From the NCBI GenBank assembly GCA_934444365.1, contig CAKSCM010000011.1, positions 1 to 64,000 on the forward strand: a stretch of DNA of 64,000 bases, in the 5' to 3' direction. Numbering within the stretch: the stretch's first letter is position 1; each line of letters begins with the position of its first letter. The stretch is from an uncultured Eubacteriales bacterium. GTDB lineage: Bacteria > Bacillota > Clostridia > Oscillospirales > Acutalibacteraceae. Of the stretch, positions 43,632-51,884 are shown one piece after another. The notes below the pieces were generated by a model. That model did no database searches. It was not told where the DNA came from and was given only the letters and a program-made list of their open reading frames with translations. The translations under genes were made by a program, and so were the position numbers.

Positions 43632-43757
43632 ATGTGCAACGGTTCTTGCAATAGCAGTTGGATAATCATCCTTATCATACTCCTGTTGTTCTGCGGTTGT
43701 GGCGGAAACAACGGCTGCGGATGCGGCAATGACAACGGTTGCGGCTGTGGCTGCTAA
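43632..43757 (+). CDS. Small Cys/Gly-rich membrane peptide (41 residues)
   Basis: A 41-residue peptide below the usual size limit for gene calling. It begins MCNGSCNSSW, has one ten-residue hydrophobic run of Ile, Leu and Phe (residues 11-20), then a Cys-Gly-Asn tail of CGCG and GCGC units; ten of 41 residues are Cys. AAAGGGGG lies eight bases before the ATG, a promoter precedes it, and a large terminator follows, so it looks like a complete gene. It resembles short clostridial peptides that databases label chorion class high-cysteine proteins, whose function is unknown. The hydrophobic run is short for a full membrane span. Metal binding or a spore-related role is possible but unproven. Confidence 0.75.
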   Translation: MCNGSCNSSWIIILIILLLFCGCGGNNGCGCGNDNGCGCGC

Positions 43758-43775
43758 TCATCTGTCATAAAGGTC

Positions 43776-43853
43776 AGGCGGATATCTACCTTAAGGATCC
43801 AGAAAAAAGCAGTTTTTCTGTCCGGCGGCGAGTATATCCGCCCGTCTTTTTTT
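43776..43853 (+). terminator. Compound terminator after the Cys-rich gene
   Basis: GGCGGATAT (43777-43785) pairs with ATATCCGCC (43834-43842) and is followed by a T7 run at 43847-43853. The loop contains its own CAGAAAAA/TTTTTCTG hairpin. Confidence 0.75.
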
Positions 43854-43921
43854 GTTTTCCGGGCAGCGTCATAATTAAAATCCCGACATTCTGCTGCTGT
43901 CGATTGATTTTCGTTTATGAT

Positions 43922-44011
43922 ACGGTAATATAAATCCTCCGTCTTCGGCGGACGGCAACGGCCGATGGTTTTAAGGCCGTTATTTATCAAATCGTTATAC
44001 CGTCGTTTTTT
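43922..44011 (+). ncRNA. Candidate structured RNA, three-way junction
   Basis: Four nested pairings can be drawn: ACGGTA (43922-43927) with TACCGT (43998-44003); ATAAAT (43930-43935) with ATTTAT (43982-43987); hairpin CCGTC (43939-43943) with GACGG (43951-43955) around a TTCG-containing loop; and AACGGCC (43957-43963) with GGCCGTT (43975-43981). A CGTTTTTT tract follows on the plus strand. A possible TATGAT -10 at 43916-43921 has no good -35. It lies in a 730-base gap with no supported gene. It matches no RNA family I know. Confidence 0.35.
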
Positions 44012-44346
44012 AAAAAACGCACCGATTATTTATGTATTGTTTAAATGTACACTCCCTGCTGTTTTTGCCGGAAATAAAATTATATAACTGCCTGCCATGC
44101 AAAAAAGGCCGAAACAGCCGCGGAAAAAGCCGGCAGTTTTTTTGATATTTTGCAAATCCTGCAATATTTTACATTGTACTAAACAGGCACAAGCCGCCTT
44201 ACAGGTATATATTGGCGCCTATGTGCTGTTTTCCCGGTTTTTATGCGCATATGGCGGAATGGGACCTTTTTTAAGAGGCTTTCCCTATCGGAACAGAAAT
44301 TATCCGGTACAATACAAAGTAGAATAATAAAATATACGGTTAGTGC

Positions 44347-44374
44347 TTGACAAAACCAAAAAAGTAATTATAAT
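44347..44374 (+). promoter_or_regulatory. Alpha-galactosidase promoter
   Basis: Consensus TTGACA (44347-44352), 16 bases, consensus TATAAT (44369-44374). The leader is about 105 bases and begins inside the operator at 44379. Confidence 0.85.
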
Positions 44375-44378
44375 ATTT

Positions 44379-44394
44379 GCTGTAACGTTACAGC
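44379..44394 (+). promoter_or_regulatory. LacI-family operator
   Basis: GCTGTAACGTTACAGC is a perfect 16-base palindrome with a central CG, typical of LacI/GalR-family sites, placed four bases downstream of the -10 so that it covers the transcription start. A partial second copy, GCTGTAACGTTTAA, lies at 44444-44457 just upstream of the ribosome site. The cognate repressor is not in the window. Confidence 0.75.
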
Positions 44395-44487
44395 TGATAT
44401 TTAACATGGGACAAAGCTACGGTCGCGTACCGATTGCATTTTTGCTGTAACGTTTAATCTCCATTGGAAAGAAGGACTCTAAAAACG

Positions 44488-47400
44488 ATGAAGAGAATTA
44501 TCACGGCATTTTTTCTGTGCATTGCTTTGCTTTTCAGCGTCTTCCCGTGCTATACTTTGGCCGAAGATGCCGGCTTGGGCAATACGATTTACCTCTCAGA
44601 CATAGAGTGGGTAAGCTGGAAAATGTTCGGCGGAACGTCTCAGGATGCGGCACCCCCGTATCAGCCGAGCCGGAACTGCAACGAGGCAGGCGGTGTGCTG
44701 ACTATTGCAGGCGTTCAGTACGAAAAGGGACTTCGCACCCACCCGGGCGTCGGATACGACGCCGAGTTTGTTTACGATATCTCCGCCTACGGCGCGGCAA
44801 CCTTTAAGGCCACGGTCGGTAAGGATTCGGCAGGCGGCGCCGGAAACGTAAAGTTTATGGTAGCGGTCGACGGGGTTATAAAAGCCGAAAGCCCCCTTGT
44901 TCCCTTGGGGGAATCATATGACATAACCTGCGACGTAACGGGCGGCAAGACCCTCACCCTTTATGTGAACGAAGGCGACGACGGCTACGGCGGCGATTCG
45001 GCCGGCTGGGGAAGTGCCCGTCTTGAGGGCTGCACCTCGACACCCGATAAACCCGAAATTCCCGATGATAAAGGACTCAAACCCATGGAAAATTACGCTT
45101 ATTTTATCGAGCATCTTGAGGATCTGCCCGTCTCATTTGTGTATGACGGGGTAAAATATTCCGGTCTCGGCAGCGATAATTTCGAAGAGATCTCCCGTGT
45201 AAGCGAGAATCTTTCAAACGGCGTTCAGACCGTAATAACCCTCACCCACAAACAAAGCGGTGTTAAAATAACCCTTGATACCACCGTATACGAGGGCTAC
45301 AGCGCTTACGAATGGACACTCTATTTTACCAACACCTCCGAGGAAAACACCGGAGTTTTCTCCGAAATAAAGGGCGCCGATACATGGTTTTACGGCGAAA
45401 ATCCCGTGCTTTCGGGAATTAACGGAGATATGGGAAGCCATTATTCGGAATACTCCGATAATCTCAACAGCAAAAAGACCTTTGTCAGCACCTCGGGCCG
45501 TCCGAGCCACAGCACCTTCCCGTATTACAGACTTTCTTACGGCAACGGCGGTACCTTTATAGCGATAGGCTGGCCGGGTACATACAAGGCCGAATTTGAA
45601 AAGCTGACCGACGGCGCAACCGTCGCGACCCGTTTTTCGGCCGGTCAAAACGGAATAAACACCTATCTTGCCCCGGGCGAGACCGTAAGGACTCCTCTTA
45701 TGGCCTTTGTCAATTACGAAAACAAGGATGACGACGGCGCCTTTAATCAGTGGAGAAAATGGTTCATCGACTGCAATATGAGAAAGCAAAACGGCGAAAA
45801 CATGCGGCCGATCTTAACCGCCTCCACCTCATGGCTTTATGCCTGTATGACGGCGGCGACCGAGCAGAATCAGATATCGGCCATTACAAAATACCAGGAA
45901 TACGGAATTGATCTTGATTACTGGTGGATGGACGCCGGATGGTATCTCGGCGCACAGAACAACCCTATATCCGCCCTCGATCAGTCGGGCAACTGGAAGG
46001 TGGACCCGAACCGCTTCCCCACCCTTTTAAAGGCGATAAGCGATAAGGCAGCCGAATATGACATGGGTACAATCCTCTGGTTCGAGCCCGAGCTGTTCAG
46101 GCTCAGCCTTTCGGAGATCATGAGCACCAATCCGGATTTTAAGGAGGAATGGGTGCTCGGAAACCTTAAAAACAACGGCAAGCTCAACGATTTCGGAAAC
46201 GAGGAATTCCGTAAATGGATGCTTGCTACCGTAAATAAAATAATGGATGACGGCGGTATCACAATATACCGTCAGGACTTCAACGAGGATCCCGGTGCCG
46301 TCTGGGCGCAAAATGACGGTGAAAACCGAAACGGTATTACCGAAAACAAATACTGCCAGGGGTATCTTGCTTATTGGGACGCCATTATTGCCTCCGATCC
46401 CGACCGAATTATCGACAACTGTGCGTCGGGCGGCGGCCGGCTTGATCTCGAATCAATGCGCCGTTCGGTTATTCTGCACCGAACCGACATGGGCGTCGGC
46501 GACGATAATCTCAACGTTTCGATGTCGGCCTCTCTTGCTAAATGGATAGTTTATTTCGGAACCTCCACCAACGACACCGCCTCCGACTCGATAGACCGCA
46601 ACCATTTAAGAAGCGTATTCGCCCCCTCGATGACCCTTAACTACAACATTGAGCGCGAAAGCCTCAACTGGCCGCTGCTTTCGGCAGTCACAAAGGAATG
46701 GAACACCGTAAAGCGCTTTTATTACAATGACTATTACGAGCTTTGCGACTGGAACTATTCAAACACCCAGTGGATGGCATGGGAGTACTTTGACGCCGAC
46801 GCCGACGAGGGCGTAATTCAGGCCTTTTGTCCCGAAAACGGCACGACCGAGCTTACCGTAAAGCTTAAAGGGCTCAAAGCCGACGAGACCTATGTTCTGA
46901 CCGATTTCGAAAAGAAAAACAACATCACCGCCACCGGCGCCGAGCTCGCCGCAGGATACACTATAACTCTCGCCAAACACAGCGCAACCACAATATACAT
47001 CGGAAAAGCCGCCATTGAGGTGCCGGATTATCAGACCATAGACAAGGTTCCCGACGGCTACAATCTCGACCTGACAATACCCGAGGGAGCAGCATATGTA
47101 AGCGATATGCCGTGCAAAAGCTGGATAATGTTCGGCGGCGCCTCGACCGATTCCAACCCTCCGTACCGCCCGAGCTTCAACTGCAACGAAGCCGGCGGCA
47201 CCCTCACGATTGCCGGAATCGGATTCGAAAAGGGCATTCGCACCCATGTAAGCGAGCGAACCTTAACGGCCGATCTTGTATACGACATAACCGGATGCGG
47301 CTACAACACCTTCAGAAGCGTTGTAGGTAAGGATTCGGCCGGACTTTCCGGACGGGTTCAGTTCCAGGTCTTGGTCGACGGCGTTATAAAGGCCGAAAGC

Positions 47401-48129
47401 CCGATACTTTACGCCGGAGAGGCCTTCCAGCTGACGGCAGACATCACCGGCGGCAAGGAGCTTATTCTTCGCGCGACCGACGGCGGCGACCTGTTCACCA
47501 ACGATTCGGTCGGCTGGGGAAGCGCAATACTTTACAACCGCGCCCTTACGCCGCATGAAGAGGTAGAGAAGTTGATAAACGATATCGGCAACGTCACCCT
47601 TACCGACGAGTGCAAGGCTTTGATTGACGCTGCAGACGCTGCCTTCAACGCTCTTACCGACGCTCAGAAGGAAGAGGTTACCAACAAGCAGACCCTTGAC
47701 GACGCCAAGGCAAAGTATGCCGATCTCGCTGCCGTAAAGGCTGTTGAGGACTTAATCGACGCAATCGGCGAGGTAACTAAGGATTCCGGTGCGGCAATAA
47801 CAGCCGCCGAGAACGCCTACAATGCTCTTACCGAAGGCCAGAAGGCCATGGTTAACGCCGATAAGGCAACTGCCCTTGCAAAGGCAAGAGAAGACTTTGA
47901 CAAGCTTAATGCTGTTAAGTACGGCGACATAAACGGCACCGGCGAAATAACCGCCGACGATGCATTGCTCGCCCTCCAGATGGCAGTAGGCAAGTTCCAG
48001 CCGACTGAGGAACAGGCAAAGGCCGCTAACGTTGACGGTGAAGGCGAAGTAACCGCAACCGACGCCCTCCTTATTCTCCAGTATGTAGTAGGCAAGATTG
48101 ACAAATTCCCCGTTGAGGATATGGCTTAA
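44488..48129 (+). CDS. Secreted GH36 alpha-galactosidase with two NPCBM domains and a type I dockerin
   Basis: A 1213-residue exported enzyme. Order: signal peptide (1-26, ending near TLAEDA); NPCBM carbohydrate-binding domain (about 30-180); GH36 supersandwich and barrel (about 200-850) with WWMDAGWY, LWFEPE, nucleophile Asp597 in IYRQDFNED and acid/base Asp653 in DNCASGGGRLDLE; second NPCBM (about 870-1020), starting with nearly the same sequence as the first; a helical linker with repeated ALTDAQK-like units; and a dockerin (about 1145-1213) with two calcium loops, DINGTGEITADD and NVDGEGEVTATD. It removes alpha-1,6-galactose from raffinose-type sugars or galactomannan and would dock onto a cohesin protein not encoded here. 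ATG 44488 is preferred (AAGGA upstream, standard signal peptide); TTG 44464 would add eight residues. A LacI-type operator overlaps the transcription start. Confidence 0.93.
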   Translation: MKRIITAFFLCIALLFSVFPCYTLAEDAGLGNTIYLSDIEWVSWKMFGGTSQDAAPPYQPSRNCNEAGGVLTIAGVQYEKGLRTHPGVGYDAEFVYDISAYGAATFKATVGKDSAGGAGNVKFMVAVDGVIKAESPLVPLGESYDITCDVTGGKTLTLYVNEGDDGYGGDSAGWGSARLEGCTSTPDKPEIPDDKGLKPMENYAYFIEHLEDLPVSFVYDGVKYSGLGSDNFEEISRVSENLSNGVQTVITLTHKQSGVKITLDTTVYEGYSAYEWTLYFTNTSEENTGVFSEIKGADTWFYGENPVLSGINGDMGSHYSEYSDNLNSKKTFVSTSGRPSHSTFPYYRLSYGNGGTFIAIGWPGTYKAEFEKLTDGATVATRFSAGQNGINTYLAPGETVRTPLMAFVNYENKDDDGAFNQWRKWFIDCNMRKQNGENMRPILTASTSWLYACMTAATEQNQISAITKYQEYGIDLDYWWMDAGWYLGAQNNPISALDQSGNWKVDPNRFPTLLKAISDKAAEYDMGTILWFEPELFRLSLSEIMSTNPDFKEEWVLGNLKNNGKLNDFGNEEFRKWMLATVNKIMDDGGITIYRQDFNEDPGAVWAQNDGENRNGITENKYCQGYLAYWDAIIASDPDRIIDNCASGGGRLDLESMRRSVILHRTDMGVGDDNLNVSMSASLAKWIVYFGTSTNDTASDSIDRNHLRSVFAPSMTLNYNIERESLNWPLLSAVTKEWNTVKRFYYNDYYELCDWNYSNTQWMAWEYFDADADEGVIQAFCPENGTTELTVKLKGLKADETYVLTDFEKKNNITATGAELAAGYTITLAKHSATTIYIGKAAIEVPDYQTIDKVPDGYNLDLTIPEGAAYVSDMPCKSWIMFGGASTDSNPPYRPSFNCNEAGGTLTIAGIGFEKGIRTHVSERTLTADLVYDITGCGYNTFRSVVGKDSAGLSGRVQFQVLVDGVIKAESPILYAGEAFQLTADITGGKELILRATDGGDLFTNDSVGWGSAILYNRALTPHEEVEKLINDIGNVTLTDECKALIDAADAAFNALTDAQKEEVTNKQTLDDAKAKYADLAAVKAVEDLIDAIGEVTKDSGAAITAAENAYNALTEGQKAMVNADKATALAKAREDFDKLNAVKYGDINGTGEITADDALLALQMAVGKFQPTEEQAKAANVDGEGEVTATDALLILQYVVGKIDKFPVEDMA

Positions 48130-48182
48130 TCGAAATTCGGGTTAATTCGGTACGAATGGCCGATACACCTTGAATTAAACCT

Positions 48183-48220
48183 AAAAGGGGCGCCGCGCAT
48201 TAAATGCGCGGTGCCCTTTT
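48183..48220 (+). terminator. Alpha-galactosidase terminator
   Basis: AAAAGGG and GCCGCGCAT pair with ATGCGCGGT and GCCCTTTT around TTAA, with one bulged G and one G-U pair. Confidence 0.8.
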
Positions 48221-48250
48221 GCAGGTTTACGAATCCTTTTCCGTTTTGTA

Positions 48251-48273
48251 CAATATAATAGCAGTATATTGTC
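48251..48273. repeat. AT-rich inverted repeat
   Basis: ACAATATA and TATATTGT form perfect arms around seven bases in the gap between the alpha-galactosidase terminator and tRNA-Lys. No role is apparent. Confidence 0.4.
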
Positions 48274-48366
48274 CGCCAAATGCCGGCAGCAGCAAGTGAG
48301 ACTGCAGCGGTAAGGCTTAAAAAAAGCGGTATGTATTAGAATAAAAATCAAAGCATTATAATATTC

Positions 48367-48408
48367 AAAAAGACGTCACCGAACCGCAAAATCCGATGAC
48401 GTCTTTTT
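48367..48408. terminator. Bidirectional terminator downstream of tRNA-Lys
   Basis: AAAAGACGTCA pairs with TGACGTCTTTT around 19 bases, with A and T tracts on both sides. It lies about 100 bases after the tRNA 3' end on the minus strand. Confidence 0.75.
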
Positions 48409-48506
48409 ATACCGTTTGTCATAAGCTTTTTCAGCATGATAAATACATACAAAAGCCGAAGCCGCCGGGAAAGAAAACTTCACGGCGGCAACGATTAAGA
48501 TTGCTG

Positions 48507-48582
48507 TGGTGAGCCATCGGGGATTCGAACCCCGGACACCCTGATTAAAAGTCAGGTGCTCTGCCAACTGAGCTAATGGCTC
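48507..48582 (-). tRNA. tRNA-Lys (anticodon TTT)
   Basis: The full cloverleaf reads on the minus strand: acceptor GAGCCAT with ATGGCTC, D-arm AGCTCAGTTGGCAGAGC, anticodon stem CTGAC/TCAGG-type with loop CTTTTAA and anticodon TTT, T-arm GGGGTTCGAATCCCC. Discriminator A and CCA are encoded (48510-48507). A perfect consensus promoter lies just upstream. Confidence 0.97.
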
Positions 48583-48600
48583 AAACTGTGCAACTCATTT

Positions 48601-48629
48601 ATTATAGATACTAAAGCAAAAAATGTCAA
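48601..48629 (-). promoter_or_regulatory. tRNA-Lys promoter
   Basis: Minus strand: TTGACA (48629-48624), 17 bases, TATAAT (48606-48601). A perfect consensus placed 18 bases before the mature tRNA 5' end. Confidence 0.9.
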
Positions 48630-48715
48630 GCGTTTTTTTGAAAAGAAGTATTTTAAAAAATTAAATCTCCGTTTTGCCAAAAAAGCATGCGGTATCTTTT
48701 GATAAAATTACGGTA

Positions 48716-48743
48716 TTGACATATATTGCAGATGGAATAAAAT
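48716..48743 (+). promoter_or_regulatory. Promoter of the unassigned glycosidase-like gene
   Basis: TTGACA (48716-48721), 16 bases, TAAAAT (48738-48743). Between it and the gene lies the perfect palindrome TTGATTAATCAA (48837-48848), which may be an operator. Confidence 0.65.
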
Positions 48744-48891
48744 ACTCCTATACTCAGCCGCTGCAATTCCGTTAGAAACGGACACAGCACCCTTTAAACG
48801 CCATTGCAAAATATGTTTCGCGACGGCACATAAAGATTGATTAATCAAAAGCAATCGGCATATCTCTTTATTCTAGCCAGGAGATGAAAAT

Positions 48892-51627
48892 ATGGGAAAA
48901 ATTAATTATGAAAAAATGCAATACGGAGAAAAATTCCTTGTTTGTCCCGAGGTTGCTATAAGCGATACGGGGCTTAGCATATCTGCCCTCGGAGAAACAA
49001 TAACCTTCAGCGGAAATGTCTTTACTGCTCATACGAACGCCGAGCTCGATACCGTTGTTTCGCTATCAAGCAGCGATGTCGCCGTCCTCTCGCCCGAATG
49101 CAAGGTGTTAAAAAACGGGCGAATGGACGAATACAAATACTTCGACGGCACCTTCGGCGGTTTTGACGAGATGGTCATAGCCGAAACCGGGCTTTGCGGT
49201 ATCGGCGTATTTTTAAGAACCGGTGGCGTATCGTTTTTTCTTTCGCTCGATTTCCCCTACAGCCGGATAGACCACGACAAAGATAAAAAGGCAAGTATCG
49301 GGGTCGACCCGCTCGATCCTCTTAAGGCCGGGCAGACATACACTCCCCACACCTTAAGCATCGGCGCCGTATGTTTAAGCGGTAACATGTCCGGAAGATA
49401 CGATCGGGCCGAAATAGAAGCCTTCAGCGAATATATACAGGCCCGTATGCCGAAAAACTTTAACGGCGACCGCCCGATATATTCGTCCGCCTGTATAACC
49501 AATCGCATGACCGACGTAAGGGAGGGCAGGATATTCTGGTCGATGTACGACAATCCCACCCTTACACTGGACCCCGAGACTCTAAAAAAAGAGGTCAGAA
49601 TGTGCGCCGAGCTCGGGATCGAATACTATCAGCTGTTTGAGGGCTATTACGACTGGGAAGAGGACGGATCCTCCGAAAAGGCTCTAAAAGAAATAGTCGC
49701 CCTCGGGAAATCGCTCGGGGTAAGGGTCGGAGATTACATGACCCCTCTTGAGCTTAACTGCTGGCATTATAACTATCACGACAGAGTTCTTTCCGACCCC
49801 GAAATGTGCGCCCTTTTAGAGGAGGATTACAAAAACGGGACCGATCACCGCCGCTTTCTCTGCTACGGTTCGGAAAAAACGGTCGATTATCTGCTCGGTA
49901 CGATAGTTGAGTCAATAAAGCGAAACGGCGAGGAAATAATCTGCCTTGACGGAAACGCATTGCTGCCCTGCTTCGATGAATCGCACGGGCATAATAAGGG
50001 CTCGGTATACAGCCTCGTTCGCGGACTTGTGCGCGTGATGACAGCCATGAACGATACCTCGCCGTATTTTTTGACCTGGTCCAATTCGGGAAACTGGCTT
50101 GAGCTTTGTCCCAAGCTTGTATGGTTTAATCCGAACGTTTATCTTACCGATCCGCACCCGAGGGATTACTCGTCGTCGCTGAACTGTCTTAAATATTACG
50201 GCGACTGCCGGAGAGAGCAGATGGTCTCGGTTCACGAGAGATATTTTGTACCCTACGTCGCCTTTTGCAATTGCGAATACTATGCGTTCAGACACTCAAG
50301 GGTCGACGATATGGCCTTCTTCGAATACAGCTTTTTGCAGGGACTCGCCGTCACCCCGAATATTTGCCTCGGGGAAATGAGGACCTTTTTGGAGCGTGTT
50401 CAGGTAAAATACAGCGATCATGTCAGGGGCTTTATTAAAAAATGGCTTGGATTTATAAGGGAAAATATCGATTGTTGGAAATACGTTTATCGGATAGGCG
50501 ACGTCCCCGGCGTCGGAGCCAATGAGTGCTACGCCCATGTAAAGGGCGACAGGGGATTTATCTGTCTTGTTAATCAGGATGCCGGAGAAAAAGAATTCAC
50601 CTTCTGCCTTGACGGCTCAATAGGCCTTGAAAAAAATGAAGGCAAGCGGTATCTGCTAAGCGAAATATACCCGAGAGAATGTCCTATTGCCGAACAGACC
50701 CTGCCGGGGTCCGTTTACGGCGAAAATATAACCTTAAACGTCCCGGCATATTCGGTAAGATTTATTAAGATCGAGCCATATTACGAGGCCGAATGCGGTT
50801 TCAGGCTGTACGGTATTCCGGTCGGCGAAATCGATGTATCCGGCAAAAAGTATACCCTCGGCATTGCCGATTATTGCGGCAAAAGGACCCCGGCCGCGCT
50901 TTGGATAAATGACAAAAGCCTCGGCGAGATATCGGTGGAAACAGTAAAAAACGTCCCGAAATACTTCTTCGGATCGTCACTCGAAAACACCGAAATATCA
51001 GGTAACGCCGCAAGATTCACTATTCATTTTCCGCGCGAGCGTTTTAACCGCGAAATTACCGACTGGTCGGCCGACAAAAGTGAAAAATGCCGCCTAAGCA
51101 GTGAAAATTCGGACTTTTGCGGCGGATATATTCATAATATGTACGACGAGCTCCAACGCTGCGCGCTAAGCTTTTCGGTAAATGATAACCAGGGTAAAGA
51201 AAAAGCCGCGGCGGACCATTCCGTTTGCGAATATAATCCCCCTGAAAGCACCGGTAAAACCGTCATAATTCCCCGTCGTGCGTCGGTTTACGAGGCCGAA
51301 TTTGATATGCCGTTTATGGAGTGGCCCAACGTATCAAACCTTTACGGCTTCGACGAGGTAATTGAGCTTGTATTCTCCGACTGCAACGCCGTAAAGGCTG
51401 CACGCGCCTTTATAAACGGCCTACAGGTGCCGGTTTACGAATACGTCTACGCCGTAGCAAGGCATATGAGGACATGGTGCATTGAGCTTGTCGGAAACGT
51501 TTCCTCCGGCACAAGACCGACAATAAGAATCGAGGTAGACTGGGCAGAGGACACCTCCGTCAAAAGCACAAAATTCGCCGACAAAAAGATCGAAACCGTA
51601 ATCGGCGAGCAGGTAGTCGGAATGTAA
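48892..51627 (+). CDS. Unassigned protein resembling a clan GH-D-like glycoside hydrolase
   Basis: A 911-residue cytoplasmic protein without signal peptide. I cannot place it in a named family. An N-terminal beta-rich part (about 1-190) precedes what reads like a TIM barrel (about 195-560): ELGIEYYQLFEGYYDWEED, GVRVGDYMTPLEL, EEIICLDGNALLPCFDESHGH (Asp353 a nucleophile candidate), YFLTWSNSGNWLEL and LVWFNPNVYLTDPHPRDYSS (Asp420). A beta domain rich in sandwich-type strands fills 560-911. The layout recalls alpha-galactosidases of GH27/GH36. AGGAGATG precedes the ATG. The gene has its own promoter and terminator and lies about 760 bases after the secreted alpha-galactosidase gene, beyond tRNA-Lys, so a role inside the cell on sugars released by that enzyme is plausible but unproven. 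Confidence 0.6.
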   Translation: MGKINYEKMQYGEKFLVCPEVAISDTGLSISALGETITFSGNVFTAHTNAELDTVVSLSSSDVAVLSPECKVLKNGRMDEYKYFDGTFGGFDEMVIAETGLCGIGVFLRTGGVSFFLSLDFPYSRIDHDKDKKASIGVDPLDPLKAGQTYTPHTLSIGAVCLSGNMSGRYDRAEIEAFSEYIQARMPKNFNGDRPIYSSACITNRMTDVREGRIFWSMYDNPTLTLDPETLKKEVRMCAELGIEYYQLFEGYYDWEEDGSSEKALKEIVALGKSLGVRVGDYMTPLELNCWHYNYHDRVLSDPEMCALLEEDYKNGTDHRRFLCYGSEKTVDYLLGTIVESIKRNGEEIICLDGNALLPCFDESHGHNKGSVYSLVRGLVRVMTAMNDTSPYFLTWSNSGNWLELCPKLVWFNPNVYLTDPHPRDYSSSLNCLKYYGDCRREQMVSVHERYFVPYVAFCNCEYYAFRHSRVDDMAFFEYSFLQGLAVTPNICLGEMRTFLERVQVKYSDHVRGFIKKWLGFIRENIDCWKYVYRIGDVPGVGANECYAHVKGDRGFICLVNQDAGEKEFTFCLDGSIGLEKNEGKRYLLSEIYPRECPIAEQTLPGSVYGENITLNVPAYSVRFIKIEPYYEAECGFRLYGIPVGEIDVSGKKYTLGIADYCGKRTPAALWINDKSLGEISVETVKNVPKYFFGSSLENTEISGNAARFTIHFPRERFNREITDWSADKSEKCRLSSENSDFCGGYIHNMYDELQRCALSFSVNDNQGKEKAAADHSVCEYNPPESTGKTVIIPRRASVYEAEFDMPFMEWPNVSNLYGFDEVIELVFSDCNAVKAARAFINGLQVPVYEYVYAVARHMRTWCIELVGNVSSGTRPTIRIEVDWAEDTSVKSTKFADKKIETVIGEQVVGM

Positions 51628-51710
51628 AGCTTTTCGCCTGAAAACAGCGAAATTCGACTCCGGTCAGTTTCGATCTTACTTTACGGATTTGTTTTTGCAT
51701 TAAAATAATA

Positions 51711-51755
51711 AGCGCGCCACGGTACGATAAAGACCTACGGCGCGCTCTTTTTTTG
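51711..51755 (+). terminator. Terminator of the glycosidase-like gene
   Basis: AGCGCGCC pairs with GGCGCGCT over a 26-base loop, followed by a run of T at about 51748-51754. Confidence 0.75.
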
Positions 51756-51805
51756 TTAAACGCTAATTTCTACGGCTCTGCCGATGAGTTTTTTAATATT
51801 AAAAT

Positions 51806-51833
51806 CAATGCCCCGGGTTTTAATCCGGGGCAC
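51806..51833 (-). terminator. Probable terminator of the glutamine synthetase gene
   Basis: TGCCCCGG pairs with CCGGGGCA around eight bases; on the minus strand TTGATTTTAATATT follows. It lies about 50 bases after the stop at 51885. Confidence 0.55.
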
Positions 51834-51884
51834 TGATTTATTATTATTTTTGTTGTGCCAAATAAGGCTTCTCCATGAAAATCC

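Noticed and set aside
44097..44327. 76-codon plus-strand frame upstream of the alpha-galactosidase
   Set aside because: No ribosome site and no coding-like composition; the region is ordinary intergenic DNA.
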